From Candidatus Binataceae bacterium (GTDB taxonomy: Bacteria > Desulfobacterota > Binatia > Binatales > Binataceae), in assembly GCA_035308025.1 (NCBI GenBank), contig DATGHL010000047.1, positions 126,430 to 190,429 on the forward strand: a stretch of DNA of 64,000 nt, given 5' to 3'. The notes below the pieces were generated by a model. That model did not search any database, was not told the DNA's origin, and saw only the letters and a program-made list of their open reading frames with translations. The stretch's first letter is position 1. Each line of letters begins with the position of its first letter. Positions 1-9,296 of this stretch are shown here, in pieces. Both the position numbers and the translations under genes were made by a program.

Positions 1-544
1 CATAGTACTGGCGCGCAAGCGACTGCGTGGCCTGCGCCGTTACGTGGACCCCGTTGTAGAAGAAGTCTTGCTGAGCTTGCAGGTTATTAAGGCCGAAACT
101 GCCGTCGAGAACGCCGAGGCCGAGCGAATTTAGCGGGCTTTCATGGCCGGCATCGGTGGCCGCGGTCGCATATTCGCCGGTCAGGGTAGCCAGTCCGCTG
201 GTGACGACGCCTTGGATACTGCCGGCAAAGCCGCCGTTGCCGAGAAAGAGAAACCGACCGTTCCATCCGGTGGCGCCGCTGGCCGGGTCGGGGAGCGCCA
301 ACTCGAACTGATCCTGGTTGCCGTTGGCCGAGTTGGTAGTGACAAAACCTTTGACATCGCAATACTCGGGGAGCGCGCCGTTAGCTGCGACCAGAGTCTC
401 ACTGCTGATCGTCGTATTGGCAGGAGCTGAGAGCGTTTGCCCTGGGCAGGTCGCTGCACTCGCCGCGAGCTGATAAGCGAAGGCCGCTGCCGCGATTGAT
501 ATTGACGTGATGAGTGTTCTTCCGAATCTTCCAACTGAGTGCAC
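1..544 (-). CDS. Tannase/feruloyl esterase family protein, 3' part cut by window edge
   Basis: The minus strand is open from a GTG at 544 to the window edge (181 codons). The GTG has a GGAGG box about 10 bases upstream. The N-terminus has a signal peptide (residues 1 to about 31, ending LAASAA), so the enzyme is exported. The mature part begins with a Cys-containing stretch and carries blocks typical of the tannase/feruloyl esterase family (PF07519): a CDVKGFV block near residue 62, WNGRFLFLGNGGFAG near 95-109 and ATDAGH near 126-131. Family members hydrolyse ester bonds of plant phenolics or aromatic diesters such as MHET-type substrates. The catalytic Ser-Asp-His lie in the missing part, so activity cannot be judged. 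The family call is firm, the substrate is unknown. Confidence 0.8.
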   Translation of the reverse strand, partial: MHSVGRFGRTLITSISIAAAAFAYQLAASAATCPGQTLSAPANTTISSETLVAANGALPEYCDVKGFVTTNSANGNQDQFELALPDPASGATGWNGRFLFLGNGGFAGSIQGVVTSGLATLTGEYATAATDAGHESPLNSLGLGVLDGSFGLNNLQAQQDFFYNGVHVTAQATQSLARQYY

Positions 545-919
545 TTGCTTGTCCTCCAGATGAAGACCAGCGCGAAAAACGCCGGTTCGAGTCTCGAGTA
601 GATGAAGTGATCAGAAGAATGAGCTGACTAAAGCGGAGGGGCGCGACAGCGCGCCGCTTGCCTGCGAGCATCATGCGCGCTCCTGCACCGGGATGCTTGC
701 ATAGTCATGCAGCGAGCCAAGCCAAGCTCCCTCCGGGCGAATGAGCATCACATGAAATGGCCCACCCTCGCAACGCTGGCTCCGTCAGGAATTGGGACTG
801 GACGCCCACAACGTCTATTGTCGGCGGGTGCCGATGCTGCAGCCGTTGGGCCTCTGAGCGCTTTGCTGTCTCGCCTCGCGCTTGATTCCGCCGCTTTGCG
901 AACTGCGTCGCCGGCGCTG
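545..919. other. Intergenic stretch, no gene seen
   Basis: These 375 bases separate the tannase-family start from the tyrS stop. I find no convincing coding frame. A short GC-rich inverted repeat (GGCGCG, loop ACA, then CGCGCC) near 635-655 is the only structure noticed. The promoter of the tannase-family gene should lie in the left part. A T-arm-like GGTTCGAGTC near 580 is not part of a recognisable tRNA. Confidence 0.5.
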
Positions 920-2122
920 CTAGGCCTGGATGCGGGCGACGCGGCGCTTACCCACTTCGAGCACCTTGTGCTCGCCCGGGACGAAACGGAAATTCGCGTC
1001 GGTGACGGTCGCGCCGTCCACCCGCACCGCCCCCTGGCTCAGCAGCCGACGCGCCTCGCTGGTCGAAGCCGCGAAGCGCAATTGTTTCATCAGCTCGCAG
1101 ACCCACAATTCCTGCGCGAGCTTGAAGACCGGCGCGTCGGCCGGCACTTCATGACGCTGAAACTTGCCCTCGAAATGCGCCCGCGCGCGGGCGGCCGCGT
1201 CGGCGCCGTGATACTCCGCCACGATCGTCGCCGCGAGCCGTTTCTTCGCCTCCATCGGATGAATCCCGCCCGACTTGACCCCCGCCAGCGTCGCGCCATC
1301 GACCTCCGTCAGCAGCTCGTAATAGCGGATCATCAGCCGGTCGGAGACCGACATCAGCTTGCCGAACATCTCCTCGGCGGCCTCGGTCAACCCGACATAG
1401 TTGCCGTAGGATTTCGACATCTTTCGCACGCCGTCGAGCCCTTCGAGCAGCGGCATCGTCATCACCACCTGCGGCGGCTGACCATAGGCGCGCTGCAGCT
1501 CGCGCCCGACCAGCATGTTGAATTTCTGATCGGTGCCGCCCATCTCGACGTCGGCTTGCAGCGCCACCGAGTCGTAGCCCTGAATCAGCGGGTAGAGAAT
1601 CTCGTGGAGAAAGAGCGGCTCCTGGTTTTCGAGCCGCTTCTCGAAGTCGTCGCGCTCGAGCATCCGCGCGACACTCAGCTTGGCGGCGATTTCGATTAGC
1701 TTGCGCGTGTCGACCTGGCTCATCCACTCGCTGTTGAAGCGCACTTCGGTTTTCGCCGGATCAAGCACCTTGGCCACCTGGCTTTGATACGTAGCCGCAT
1801 TGCTTTTGATTTGTTCGGGTGTGAGCGGCTTGCGCGTCTCCGAGCGCCCGGTGGGATCGCCGATCATAGCGGTGAAATCACCGACCAGAAAAATCACGGT
1901 GTGACCGCGGCGCTGAAACTCCCGCAGCTTCTTGAGCGTGATCGAATGCCCGAGATGAAGGTCCGGGGCGGTCGGATCCATCCCCAACTTGATCCGCAGG
2001 GGACGCCCCTCGGCCAGCTTGGCGCTCAGTTCGCCGACTGAAATCACCTCGGCCGTGTTGCGGCCAAGCTCCGCCGCTGCCTGTTTCACCACCGGATTGC
2101 GTTCGTTGTCGTCCAGTGCCAA
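920..2122 (-). CDS. tyrS: Tyrosyl-tRNA synthetase
   Basis: Class I aminoacyl-tRNA synthetase that charges tRNA-Tyr in the cytoplasm; 400 residues, normal for the family. The HIGH-like motif HLGHS is at residues 56-60 and KMSKS at 234-238. The tyrosine-site block around [19 protein letters not shown] is at 181-199. A C-terminal S4-like RNA-binding domain covers about 335-400. The frame stays open far upstream into the neighbouring gene region, so the start was chosen as TTG at 2122. It has GAGGGAG about 8 bases upstream and gives a standard N-terminus; no ATG lies between it and the conserved GMDPT block. The DUF1329 gene ends 71 bases upstream on the same strand, so cotranscription is possible. 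Confidence 0.95.
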   Translation of the reverse strand: MALDDNERNPVVKQAAAELGRNTAEVISVGELSAKLAEGRPLRIKLGMDPTAPDLHLGHSITLKKLREFQRRGHTVIFLVGDFTAMIGDPTGRSETRKPLTPEQIKSNAATYQSQVAKVLDPAKTEVRFNSEWMSQVDTRKLIEIAAKLSVARMLERDDFEKRLENQEPLFLHEILYPLIQGYDSVALQADVEMGGTDQKFNMLVGRELQRAYGQPPQVVMTMPLLEGLDGVRKMSKSYGNYVGLTEAAEEMFGKLMSVSDRLMIRYYELLTEVDGATLAGVKSGGIHPMEAKKRLAATIVAEYHGADAAARARAHFEGKFQRHEVPADAPVFKLAQELWVCELMKQLRFAASTSEARRLLSQGAVRVDGATVTDANFRFVPGEHKVLEVGKRRVARIQA

Positions 2123-2193
2123 GCGCCACTCCCTCGTCAAATCAGCAAGTACAGTATCGGAAAGCCCCAACCCGACCAAAGACGGCGCTAACT

Positions 2194-3621
2194 CTATCGC
2201 AAAATCATCATCATGCCGGCGGGCGTACAGTAACGCTGGATGTCCTCGAACTCCTTCGGCACCGCATCGTCGATCACGATATCGCGGCCCGGGCCGTCGG
2301 CCGTAAACGCCAGCGTCGCGTGCGTGGTCTGGAAGTCCCACATCCCCGCCCAGAACGAACCGATCACGCTGGTCTCCACCCCGTTGACAACTTTGGGCGC
2401 CGCCCCCAACTGCAACACCTTCCAGAGCTTCATGTTGGCGTCGTAGAGCTCGCTCCAGTCCTCGTGCATGAAGACCTTGTCGACGTAATTGATGCGCTTG
2501 CCGTAGCAATAGCCGCGCGCCTCCGAAGGAATCCGCCGGATGTCGAGGACGTACGTATCGCGAACTTCCCACGGCCCCCATGACGGCTTGGCGAAGCCGA
2601 GCGGCATGTCGTATTGGTCGGGAAAGGTGCCGACCGCCGTCGTTATATGGCTCAGCGCCAGGATTTTCTGATCGCGGAGCCAGGTCGCCTGAAACTGCGC
2701 GATGCCGCCGTTGAAGCCGCCGCGAGCGTCGTCGCGGGTGTAATCCGTACCGAAAATCGGCGCACAGCGAGCGCTCGCTGATAACCGCAGCGTTCGCCGC
2801 AACGCCGGCACGAAAGCGAAGTCGTCTTCCTGTTTCTGGTTGTCTTCCCAGAAAATCGTCAAGTTGGCCAGATATTTCGACTGCTCCGGCGCCTCGAGCA
2901 TCGCCCATTCGCTGTACCAGGCGCCGCCGGCGTTGGGCTCGGTCAGCGGATAGCCCGGCGAATAGATATGCGACAGCATCCGGTAAACGTATGCGGTCTT
3001 CAGGCAGTTCGCACTGCCGTAGCGATCGAGCGCACACAGGCTCGCGAGTCCGGTCTCGGGCGTGCCGGCAGCGATCCGCGGAACCGGCCCGTACCACGAA
3101 TCCGCCAGAATCTTCCATCCGCGATCCGGATCACTCGCCGCGGGGACCGGAAAGGGTGCCCCCGCGATATAATTTTTCAAGTCGTAATGGCCGTCGGGCA
3201 ACTTGATCATCTGGGTCTGCCCGCCATATTTTTCCGTCGCTTCTGGATACCCGGCGGGCAACGGGAAGATGCGCGTCGGCCCGATATTCATTTCGACGTC
3301 GGGCGGGATCTTCCAGTAATTCTTGCCCTCGAACAGCGCCACCAGCCCATCGGTCATGAAGTCCTTGTACTGCGTCCAATTGGCCATCGTGATTTTCGTG
3401 CCAATCGGGATGCCGTTTTCAAATTCCGTAATTTTCGCTGGCGTCACTTGCGCCGCCGGCGCCTCCGCTGATCCACCGGCGGTTGTTTGCGCCAAAGCTG
3501 GTGCGCTGCCCATCGCCGCCAGCAGACAAAAGATCATAACCCCATTCCGGACGCAGACTGCAGAACCGCGCGCGCACCTCGCGCGGCGGCGCGGCGCTGA
3601 TGTGAATACCCCAACCGCCAT
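2194..3621 (-). CDS. DUF1329 family exported protein
   Basis: A 475-residue protein with a positively charged N-terminus followed by a hydrophobic stretch ending in APALAQ near residue 45, read as a signal peptide for the periplasm or outer membrane. The mature protein has the pattern of DUF1329 proteins: Trp and Tyr rich, with an early [18 protein letters not shown] block and C-terminal blocks such as [12 protein letters not shown]. The family is related to outer-membrane lipoprotein-sorting folds and often sits beside hydrocarbon or steroid degradation genes; its biochemical role is not established. Start ATG at 3621 was preferred because AGGGAG lies 9 bases upstream; a later ATG at 3537 would give a shorter signal peptide. 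The next gene on the strand is tyrS. Confidence 0.85.
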   Translation of the reverse strand: MAVGVFTSAPRRRARCARGSAVCVRNGVMIFCLLAAMGSAPALAQTTAGGSAEAPAAQVTPAKITEFENGIPIGTKITMANWTQYKDFMTDGLVALFEGKNYWKIPPDVEMNIGPTRIFPLPAGYPEATEKYGGQTQMIKLPDGHYDLKNYIAGAPFPVPAASDPDRGWKILADSWYGPVPRIAAGTPETGLASLCALDRYGSANCLKTAYVYRMLSHIYSPGYPLTEPNAGGAWYSEWAMLEAPEQSKYLANLTIFWEDNQKQEDDFAFVPALRRTLRLSASARCAPIFGTDYTRDDARGGFNGGIAQFQATWLRDQKILALSHITTAVGTFPDQYDMPLGFAKPSWGPWEVRDTYVLDIRRIPSEARGYCYGKRINYVDKVFMHEDWSELYDANMKLWKVLQLGAAPKVVNGVETSVIGSFWAGMWDFQTTHATLAFTADGPGRDIVIDDAVPKEFEDIQRYCTPAGMMMILR

Positions 3622-3906
3622 ATCGACATGCTCCCTTTTCAGGTCCCCGAGGATTTCCGCAACACTCTCGGATACTAGACGACCTCGAATGTCGCTGGCT
3701 ACACGAAAAACAGCGTCACGTGCAAAAATAACCAACTAAAACCCCGCAAGGAGCGCTCGAACCGATACAACCTCAGGCAACAGACTGAGACACCGCGTGC
3801 CGACGAGTGCCGGCAGCCGCAGCCTCTCGGCGGACGCCAAAAAAAACTTCCCACCGCCGTTGCGATGGAAAGTCCGGTACTTGTGCGACCGCGACTGAGG
3901 TGTCGG

Positions 3907-4800
3907 CTATAGCTTGTCTAAAACCATTACAAGCAGAACCACAGGAAGGTAAATCAGCGTGGCGAACATCACCCGCCGCGCCGTGGTTTTCGCTAACACC
4001 AGAGCGATCGTGTACGCGAACAGGACACCGCCTAACGGTAGCGCGATGAACAAATAGATACGTCCCGCAAAATCCATCCAGGTCGGCAGCATCCCGAAGA
4101 GCATCAGCGTCGCCGCCGCCACCAGCATCAGAAGGCTGGCGGGATTTCCCCAGGTTCGGTCGCGCGGCAGCAGAGAGAGGCCTGCGCGCGCATAATCCTC
4201 TTGATAAAGCCGCGCGATCGAGAGCGAATGGGGTAGCTGCCACAGCACCATGATTCCGAACAGCACGAAGGGCTCCGGCGCGAGCGAGCCGCGCGCCGCG
4301 GCCCATCCGATAACAGGAGGAAGCGCGCCCGGTACTGCTCCGATCGCATGACACAGCCATGAATAGCGTTTCATCGGCGTGTACGCAGCAAGATACAGGA
4401 CCGTGACCGCGCTGGTGACGCTCGCCGCGAGCGGATTCACCGCGCCCCACAGATAAGCAATTCCGATGGCCGTAGTAATTGCGCCGAACAGCAACGCTTC
4501 GACCGGAGTGATTCGTCCCGACGGCACCGGACGCTCGCGCGTGCGGCGCATGATCGCGTCGGTATCGCGCTCGACGTACTGATTCAGCGCGAGCGTGCCG
4601 CCCGCCGCCAGCGTCACGCCCGCGAGCATTTTGAGCGCGACGAGTGAATCGAAGCCGGCCCCGCTCGCCATGTAGAAGCCCGCGAGCGCCGCGATCAGCA
4701 CCATCGCGAGCACGCGCGGCTTGGCCAATTCATAGTAGGCCACGATCCGCCCGCGCGCGAAGGTCAGGCGATTTTCAACTGCCAGAGTATTTGAGGTCAT
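3907..4800 (-). CDS. ctaB: Protoheme IX farnesyltransferase (heme O synthase)
   Basis: Integral membrane UbiA-family prenyltransferase that adds a farnesyl group to heme B to make heme O. It has 297 residues and about nine hydrophobic segments. The Asp-rich motif NQYVERDTDAIMRRT (residues about 73-87) is the polyprenyl diphosphate/Mg site, and the second conserved block EDYARAGLSLLP lies around 205-216. Its ATG overlaps the stop of the upstream ctaA by four bases (ATGA), so the two are translationally coupled. Together they convert heme B to heme A for aa3-type oxidases. No cox structural genes are in the window. Confidence 0.95.
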   Translation of the reverse strand: MTSNTLAVENRLTFARGRIVAYYELAKPRVLAMVLIAALAGFYMASGAGFDSLVALKMLAGVTLAAGGTLALNQYVERDTDAIMRRTRERPVPSGRITPVEALLFGAITTAIGIAYLWGAVNPLAASVTSAVTVLYLAAYTPMKRYSWLCHAIGAVPGALPPVIGWAAARGSLAPEPFVLFGIMVLWQLPHSLSIARLYQEDYARAGLSLLPRDRTWGNPASLLMLVAAATLMLFGMLPTWMDFAGRIYLFIALPLGGVLFAYTIALVLAKTTARRVMFATLIYLPVVLLVMVLDKL

Positions 4801-5771
4801 GCCTGCGCCTGACGTTGGATTGGGTCATCGCGGAACTCGCGCACTCTAGCGCGCGCGCGGCCCGTGACGGAAGCGCCCCCGCCGCAAACTCGCAAAGTGA
4901 GCAGCAGACTCGTCGCCAACACCGCGGCGCCGACAGCAACGTGCACCGTCGTCGGCAGCACCGCGCGCCCGCTCCAGACGGTCAGCGCACCCAACATGAT
5001 CTGCGCGACGAGCAACATCAGCAGTGCGAGCGCCGGACGTCGCCGCCACGCGTCGTCGCGGTAGAATCGCCTCACGCTAACCACCGTCCACAGCACGATC
5101 ACCGTCACCACGACGGCGCCGCAGCGATGGGCGAAGTTGATTATCACGAAACCGGAATCGAGTGGCGGCACGAGTCGGCCATAAGACAGCGGGAAGTCCG
5201 GAATCGCCAGCCCCGCGCCCAGATGGCGCATCACGGCGCCGACGAGAATCTGGAGATAGATCACAACTGTCGTTGCGGCCGCCAGCCGTCGCAGCGACGA
5301 CGGCGCGGCCCGCGCCGGCATCGCCCTCCAGCGCGCATTCGTCATCGCGGCGAGGGTAACCATCACGCAGAAAAAGGCCTGCGCCGTCGCCGCGTGCGCC
5401 ACCGCGATCGCCAGCGGCAATTCCAGCAGCACCGTGATGCCGCCCAATACTGCCTGCACGATGATCAGGGCAAAGGCCGCGAGCGCGAGCATCCGCACCC
5501 AGCGCCGCGGCTCGACGCGCCAGCTCCACACCGCCAGGATCAGGGTCAGCAGTGATACGGTCGCCGCGGCCACGCGATGGCCGTACTCGAAACGGACGCC
5601 GCCCACGAGTTGCGGAATCAGGTGGCCGAAAGCCAACGGCCAATCCGGCACTGCCAGCGCGGAACCGGTCGAAGTCACCAGGCCGCCGACAAAAATGAGA
5701 CACCAAGTCGCGATTACGCACGCTATCGCATAGCGATGCAGCGTTGCAGGAGGCTGCCGCTCGGGCATCAT
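4797..5771 (-). CDS. ctaA: Heme A synthase (COX15/CtaA family)
   Basis: Oxidises the C8 methyl of heme O to the formyl of heme A in the cytoplasmic membrane. About eight transmembrane segments are visible in 324 residues. Conserved heme-ligand histidines appear in the family contexts FEYGHR, AVAHAA, NFAHRCG and TTVHVAVG; the early block TSTGSALAVPDWPLAFG and the internal repeat GLAIPDFPLSYG are diagnostic. The frame is open further upstream, but the extra residues are not membrane-like. The ATG pair at 5771/5768 was chosen because it gives the usual short N-terminus; its ribosome site is weak, so the start is uncertain. Transcribed with ctaB downstream, with which it overlaps by four bases. 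Confidence 0.92.
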   Translation of the reverse strand: MMPERQPPATLHRYAIACVIATWCLIFVGGLVTSTGSALAVPDWPLAFGHLIPQLVGGVRFEYGHRVAAATVSLLTLILAVWSWRVEPRRWVRMLALAAFALIIVQAVLGGITVLLELPLAIAVAHAATAQAFFCVMVTLAAMTNARWRAMPARAAPSSLRRLAAATTVVIYLQILVGAVMRHLGAGLAIPDFPLSYGRLVPPLDSGFVIINFAHRCGAVVVTVIVLWTVVSVRRFYRDDAWRRRPALALLMLLVAQIMLGALTVWSGRAVLPTTVHVAVGAAVLATSLLLTLRVCGGGASVTGRARARVREFRDDPIQRQAQA

Positions 5772-5845
5772 ATCAACATCTGCGAGCCCGGTTGGATGGC
5801 CGTTTGGAGCCTCCGGGCCCTGCTGACAATCAATTTGCGTAGCAC

Positions 5846-5877
5846 TTATACACAGATTCTTCGGTGTGTTATCCACA
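5846..5877 (+). promoter_or_regulatory. Pair of perfect DnaA-box matches
   Basis: TTATACACA at 5846-5854 and TTATCCACA at 5869-5877 both match the DnaA consensus TTATNCACA, in the same orientation, 23 bases start to start. They lie between divergent ctaA and the acyl-CoA ligase gene. No dnaA, gidA or dnaN is nearby, so a replication origin is unlikely; transcriptional control by DnaA, or chance, are the alternatives. Confidence 0.4.
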
Positions 5878-6042
5878 GCTGTGCAGAACTCACCGTGGAG
5901 TCCCGGCGCGCTCATCATAGTCGAGCGGCAGATGAAATCGAACACCTGCATAGCGCGTTGCGCGTCAGCTTCCGCCGTTTGGCCGCACGCGCGATTTTGA
6001 CTACAACTCGAAACGCCGTACACGGCGGAGGACTACATCAGG

Positions 6043-7821
6043 ATGGCGATCGCAGCCGCGACACTGGCTCAGGCGTTCGAGCTTCAGGCGCAGACCCACG
6101 GCGAGCGGACTCTGCTTAAGCACAAAGTTCAGGGCCAATGGCGCGACCACTCGTGGAACGACGTTACCGACCGCGCGATGCGCTTGCGGGCGGGACTCGC
6201 GCGGCTCGGCCTCAAGCCCGGCGATCGGGTCGCCATCCTGTCGGAAAACTCGCCTGAATGGGTGATTGTCGATCAGGCCCTGCTCGGCCTCGGCGCTGTC
6301 GTGGTCCCGCTCTACACCACCAGTGGCGCAGAGGAGACCCGCCATGTGATTACCGATTCTGGTGCGCGGCTCGTCGCAGTGAACGGCGACCATCTGATTG
6401 AAAAGCTGCGCGACGTGGGCGTCCCGCCGGCCGTCGAAGCCCTGGTCGCAATGCACCCGTCAGCCGTGACGCGCGACGGCGGCCGCCTTCCCCTGCTCAC
6501 GCTGACGCAACTGAGCGACTTCCCGCCGCAGCCGGCGCTCGAGGGGCGCCGCGACGATCTTGCGACGTTCATCTACACCTCGGGCACCACCGGCGCCTCG
6601 AAGGGCGTGATGCTCTCCCACGGCAACCTCCTCGCCAACTGCGACTCGAACCTCGACGCGCTCGGGCTCAACGCCACCGACACCGTCCTTTCGTTTCTGC
6701 CGGTCGCCCATTCGTTCGAGCGCACCGCAGGCTATTACACCGTCGTCGCCGCCGGCGGCACGATCGCCTACGCTGAAGGACTCGGCCAGATCGCCCAAAA
6801 CCTCCTCGAGATCGAGCCGACCGTGGTTCTGACCGTGCCGCGCCTGCTCGAGGTCGTTTACAGCCGCGTGATGCGGACGCTCGAGAGTGCGCCTCCCCTG
6901 CGTCAGAAGATCTTTCAGACGGCCGTCGCCGTCGGGATCCGCGCCGCCGAGCGGCGTCAGCAAGGCCGCGCGACGCCGCCGTGGACGTCCCTCGCGATGG
7001 CGCTGTTCCACCGCCTGGTCTTCAGCAGGATTACCGCGCTCTTCGGCAGCCGACTGCGTTATCTGGTCTCCGGCGGCGCGCCGCTGCCGCTCGAGATCAA
7101 TCGATTCTTCGCCGCCGCCGGCGTCCCGATCGTCGAGGGCTACGGCCTGACCGAAGCCGCGCCGGTAGTCTCCTGCAATCTTCGCGGCCGCACGCGCATG
7201 GGGACGGTGGGCCGCGCGCTCAAAAATGTCGAAGTGCGCACGGCCGCCGATGGCGAATTGCTGGTGCGCGGCGCCAACGTGATGCGCGGATACTACGGCC
7301 GCGACGGCGACACCCGCGACGCGCTCGACGCCGAGGGCTGGCTGCACACTGGCGACATCGCGCAGATCGATAACGCCGGCTACATCAAGATTACCGATCG
7401 TAAGAAGGAGATTATCGTCCTCTCCGGCGGCAAGAATGTCTCGCCGGCCAACCTCGAGACCAAGCTCGCCGCGGATCCCTATATCGCGCAGGCCTGCGTT
7501 ATCGGCGATCGGCGCAAGCATCTCGCCGCGCTCCTCGTCCCCGATTTCGACAACCTCGGCGCGCAGCAGCTCAAAACGCTTCAACTCGAGGGACTGTCCG
7601 CCGCCGAACTCGCGGGCAGCCCGAAGCTCCGCCGGTTCTTCCAGGAGCGCCTGCGCGAGTTCAACCGGCCGCATTCCGACGTCGAGGCGATCGTCGATTT
7701 CGCGCTGATCGCCGCGCCCTTCTCGCAGGAAAATGGCGAGCTGACACCCACCCTCAAGCTGCGCCGCCGCGTCGTCCAGGAACACTATCGATCACTAATC
7801 GAAGCGCTCTACGGCGCTTAG
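6043..7821 (+). CDS. Long-chain fatty-acid-CoA ligase (AMP-forming)
   Basis: 592-residue ANL-superfamily enzyme that activates a carboxylic acid to its CoA thioester through an acyl-adenylate. The P-loop YTSGTTGASKGVMLSH is near residues 178-193, the GYGLTEAAPVVS block near 367-378, and the motif GWLHTGDIAQID near 432-443 is followed by ITDRKKEIIVLSGGKNVSP. The overall pattern is that of FadD15/FAA1-type bacterial long-chain acyl-CoA synthetases with a short internal helical insertion. Start ATG at 6043 is preceded by GGAGGA about 12 bases away. It stands alone, divergent from ctaA, and ends before a repeat-bearing intergenic stretch. Substrate chain length is inferred only from family similarity. 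Confidence 0.9.
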   Translation: MAIAAATLAQAFELQAQTHGERTLLKHKVQGQWRDHSWNDVTDRAMRLRAGLARLGLKPGDRVAILSENSPEWVIVDQALLGLGAVVVPLYTTSGAEETRHVITDSGARLVAVNGDHLIEKLRDVGVPPAVEALVAMHPSAVTRDGGRLPLLTLTQLSDFPPQPALEGRRDDLATFIYTSGTTGASKGVMLSHGNLLANCDSNLDALGLNATDTVLSFLPVAHSFERTAGYYTVVAAGGTIAYAEGLGQIAQNLLEIEPTVVLTVPRLLEVVYSRVMRTLESAPPLRQKIFQTAVAVGIRAAERRQQGRATPPWTSLAMALFHRLVFSRITALFGSRLRYLVSGGAPLPLEINRFFAAAGVPIVEGYGLTEAAPVVSCNLRGRTRMGTVGRALKNVEVRTAADGELLVRGANVMRGYYGRDGDTRDALDAEGWLHTGDIAQIDNAGYIKITDRKKEIIVLSGGKNVSPANLETKLAADPYIAQACVIGDRRKHLAALLVPDFDNLGAQQLKTLQLEGLSAAELAGSPKLRRFFQERLREFNRPHSDVEAIVDFALIAAPFSQENGELTPTLKLRRRVVQEHYRSLIEALYGA

Positions 7822-7998
7822 CGGCGCAGCCTCGTTCATGCGAGCCGCGCCGCTGACTTGGAATCCTGCCGTAGGGCGGGCGAGTCCACGAGCCGCGGCC
7901 TCGATCAAGACTCGCCTGCCCGGACACCATCACAATGCACCTCGCGGACTCGTCCGCTCGTTCCGCTCCGCTCTACCGGTGTGCGGCAACCTGATGTT

Positions 7999-8040
7999 GG
8001 CCACGCGTCGCAGGCTCCGCCGTCCCCTGGCTCCGCTAGT
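7999..8040 (+). repeat. Dispersed intergenic repeat, copy A
   Basis: A 42-base segment (core GCGTCGCAGGCTCCGCCG) closely matches segments at 18611-18651 and, inverted, at 57731-57760. The shared core is GGCC-R-CGCGTCGC-R-G-R-CTCCGCCG-Y-CCCC, here followed by TGGCTCCGCT. All copies are between genes. The bases just before it (7905-7975) contain ACTCGCCTGC and GCGGACTCG pieces that recur beside other copies. Confidence 0.65.
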
Positions 8041-9113
8041 CAGTATTGCGGGATCGTATAAATCGTGAGGTTAGCAGCGTTGTCGTCCACCGCCGCAAAA
8101 CTGGCGATATTGCTCACCAGATTCGTTGCCATGCCGAACGCGCCACCCTCGATAGGATCCACGGACAATTGCCTGACGAATTTTCCGCCCTTGGTGAACT
8201 CGACGATCTCACTCGGCTGAGTCGGATCCGCGTTGATCACGTCGGAGTTGCTGACCAGCAAATCGCCGTTGGGTGCCGCCGCCATCGCGAGTGGACCATG
8301 CAGATGCACGGCGTCGCTGTAAGCCACGCTGCCGGTGCCCTCGTCGGTCATCGTGTTGGCGGCGGAGCCTAGCAAAAAGACCTCATTGTCCTCCGTCGAG
8401 GCGACCGCGAGGTTATTGTGGACCGCGTCATAAACCAGCCCGGTCGGCCCGACCACCAGCGCCGCCGGATCGCATCGATGAGAGTATCCCGAACCAATCT
8501 GCACCTTGGAGGTAATCGTAACGCCCGTGCTCGCGACGCTCAGATCGAAGCGCGCGACGGTGCCGCTGAGCACGTTGGAGACGAAGAGCCGCGCCGTGTT
8601 TCCGAGATCTTCAACCGTGGCGTCCCACGGACCGTCGATCAAAGTCGGATCGGTCAAGGTCTGGAGCAGATTGCCATTGGCGTCGAGCACCAGGATCGAT
8701 CCGGGCATCACCGTTGCACAGGTGCCGTCCGCGGTCGGCACATTCCCGACCAGCACCAGCCCGGCCTTAAGCACGACCAGCGCCGTGCTCAGCCCGAGCG
8801 GCGGCGTGCCGCCAAAGAATTGGGTTTTCGGTCCGGTCGGCGGAATTCGCACGATCGTCGTGCCGGTGCCTTGCAAGTTTTGCGAGTTATTGAAATTTGA
8901 AACCAGCACATCGCCGGGGTTAACCGAGCCGGTCGGAAACCCGATCGGCACAAACGCGACCCCGTACGGATTCACGTCACCATTAGCCGGAACGGTCGAG
9001 ACCGTCAGCGGCGGTGTCGGCAAAAACGGGGCGTTGTTCTCCTCCCCCGCTAATGCCGCCGTCGCCACAGATAACACGCAGGCAATAGCCAAACCCTTGT
9101 TAATGAAGCCCAT
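8040..9113 (-). CDS. Secreted beta-propeller-like (NHL/SMP-like) protein
   Basis: 357 residues with a clear signal peptide (residues 1-22, cleavage after ALAG), so periplasmic or extracellular. The mature chain has several spaced repeats of the type GPWDATVEDLG, GPTGLVYDAVHNNLAVAST and GPLAMAAAPNGDLLVSNSD, as in six-bladed NHL or streptogramin-lyase-like propellers. No catalytic residues can be assigned. Start ATG at 9113 has an excellent GAGGAGGAG ribosome site. It is convergent with the acyl-CoA ligase and divergent from the CmcJ-like gene. The role is unknown; a binding or scaffold protein is as likely as an enzyme. Confidence 0.75.
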   Translation of the reverse strand: MGFINKGLAIACVLSVATAALAGEENNAPFLPTPPLTVSTVPANGDVNPYGVAFVPIGFPTGSVNPGDVLVSNFNNSQNLQGTGTTIVRIPPTGPKTQFFGGTPPLGLSTALVVLKAGLVLVGNVPTADGTCATVMPGSILVLDANGNLLQTLTDPTLIDGPWDATVEDLGNTARLFVSNVLSGTVARFDLSVASTGVTITSKVQIGSGYSHRCDPAALVVGPTGLVYDAVHNNLAVASTEDNEVFLLGSAANTMTDEGTGSVAYSDAVHLHGPLAMAAAPNGDLLVSNSDVINADPTQPSEIVEFTKGGKFVRQLSVDPIEGGAFGMATNLVSNIASFAAVDDNAANLTIYTIPQY

Positions 9114-9296
9114 AATCTCCTCCTCTGAGAATCGAAAGACACGACCGGCTCAACATAGATTGCCAAGTCGGTGCTTCACAAGCCGGATTCGTTCGACGTG
9201 CCATTAGATTCCAATCGCGCCCAGCTCAGTGCGGTTGCCGTAAGACTGTACAAGCGCGCGCATTCATTCTACCTTGCCGTTACGAGGGCCATTCAC

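Noticed and set aside
575..595. GGTTCGAGTC, a tRNA T-arm-like piece
   Set aside because: No matching acceptor, D or anticodon arms can be drawn upstream or on the other strand.
2123..3118. Open frame running through tyrS and the following gene, as if fused
   Set aside because: It continues only because the GC-rich opposite frame of the DUF1329 gene has no stop. The upstream part has no synthetase homology, and DUF1329 is clearly encoded in another frame.
5821..5900. Chromosomal replication origin at the DnaA-box pair
   Set aside because: No dnaA, dnaN, gidA or AT-rich unwinding element nearby, and only two boxes.
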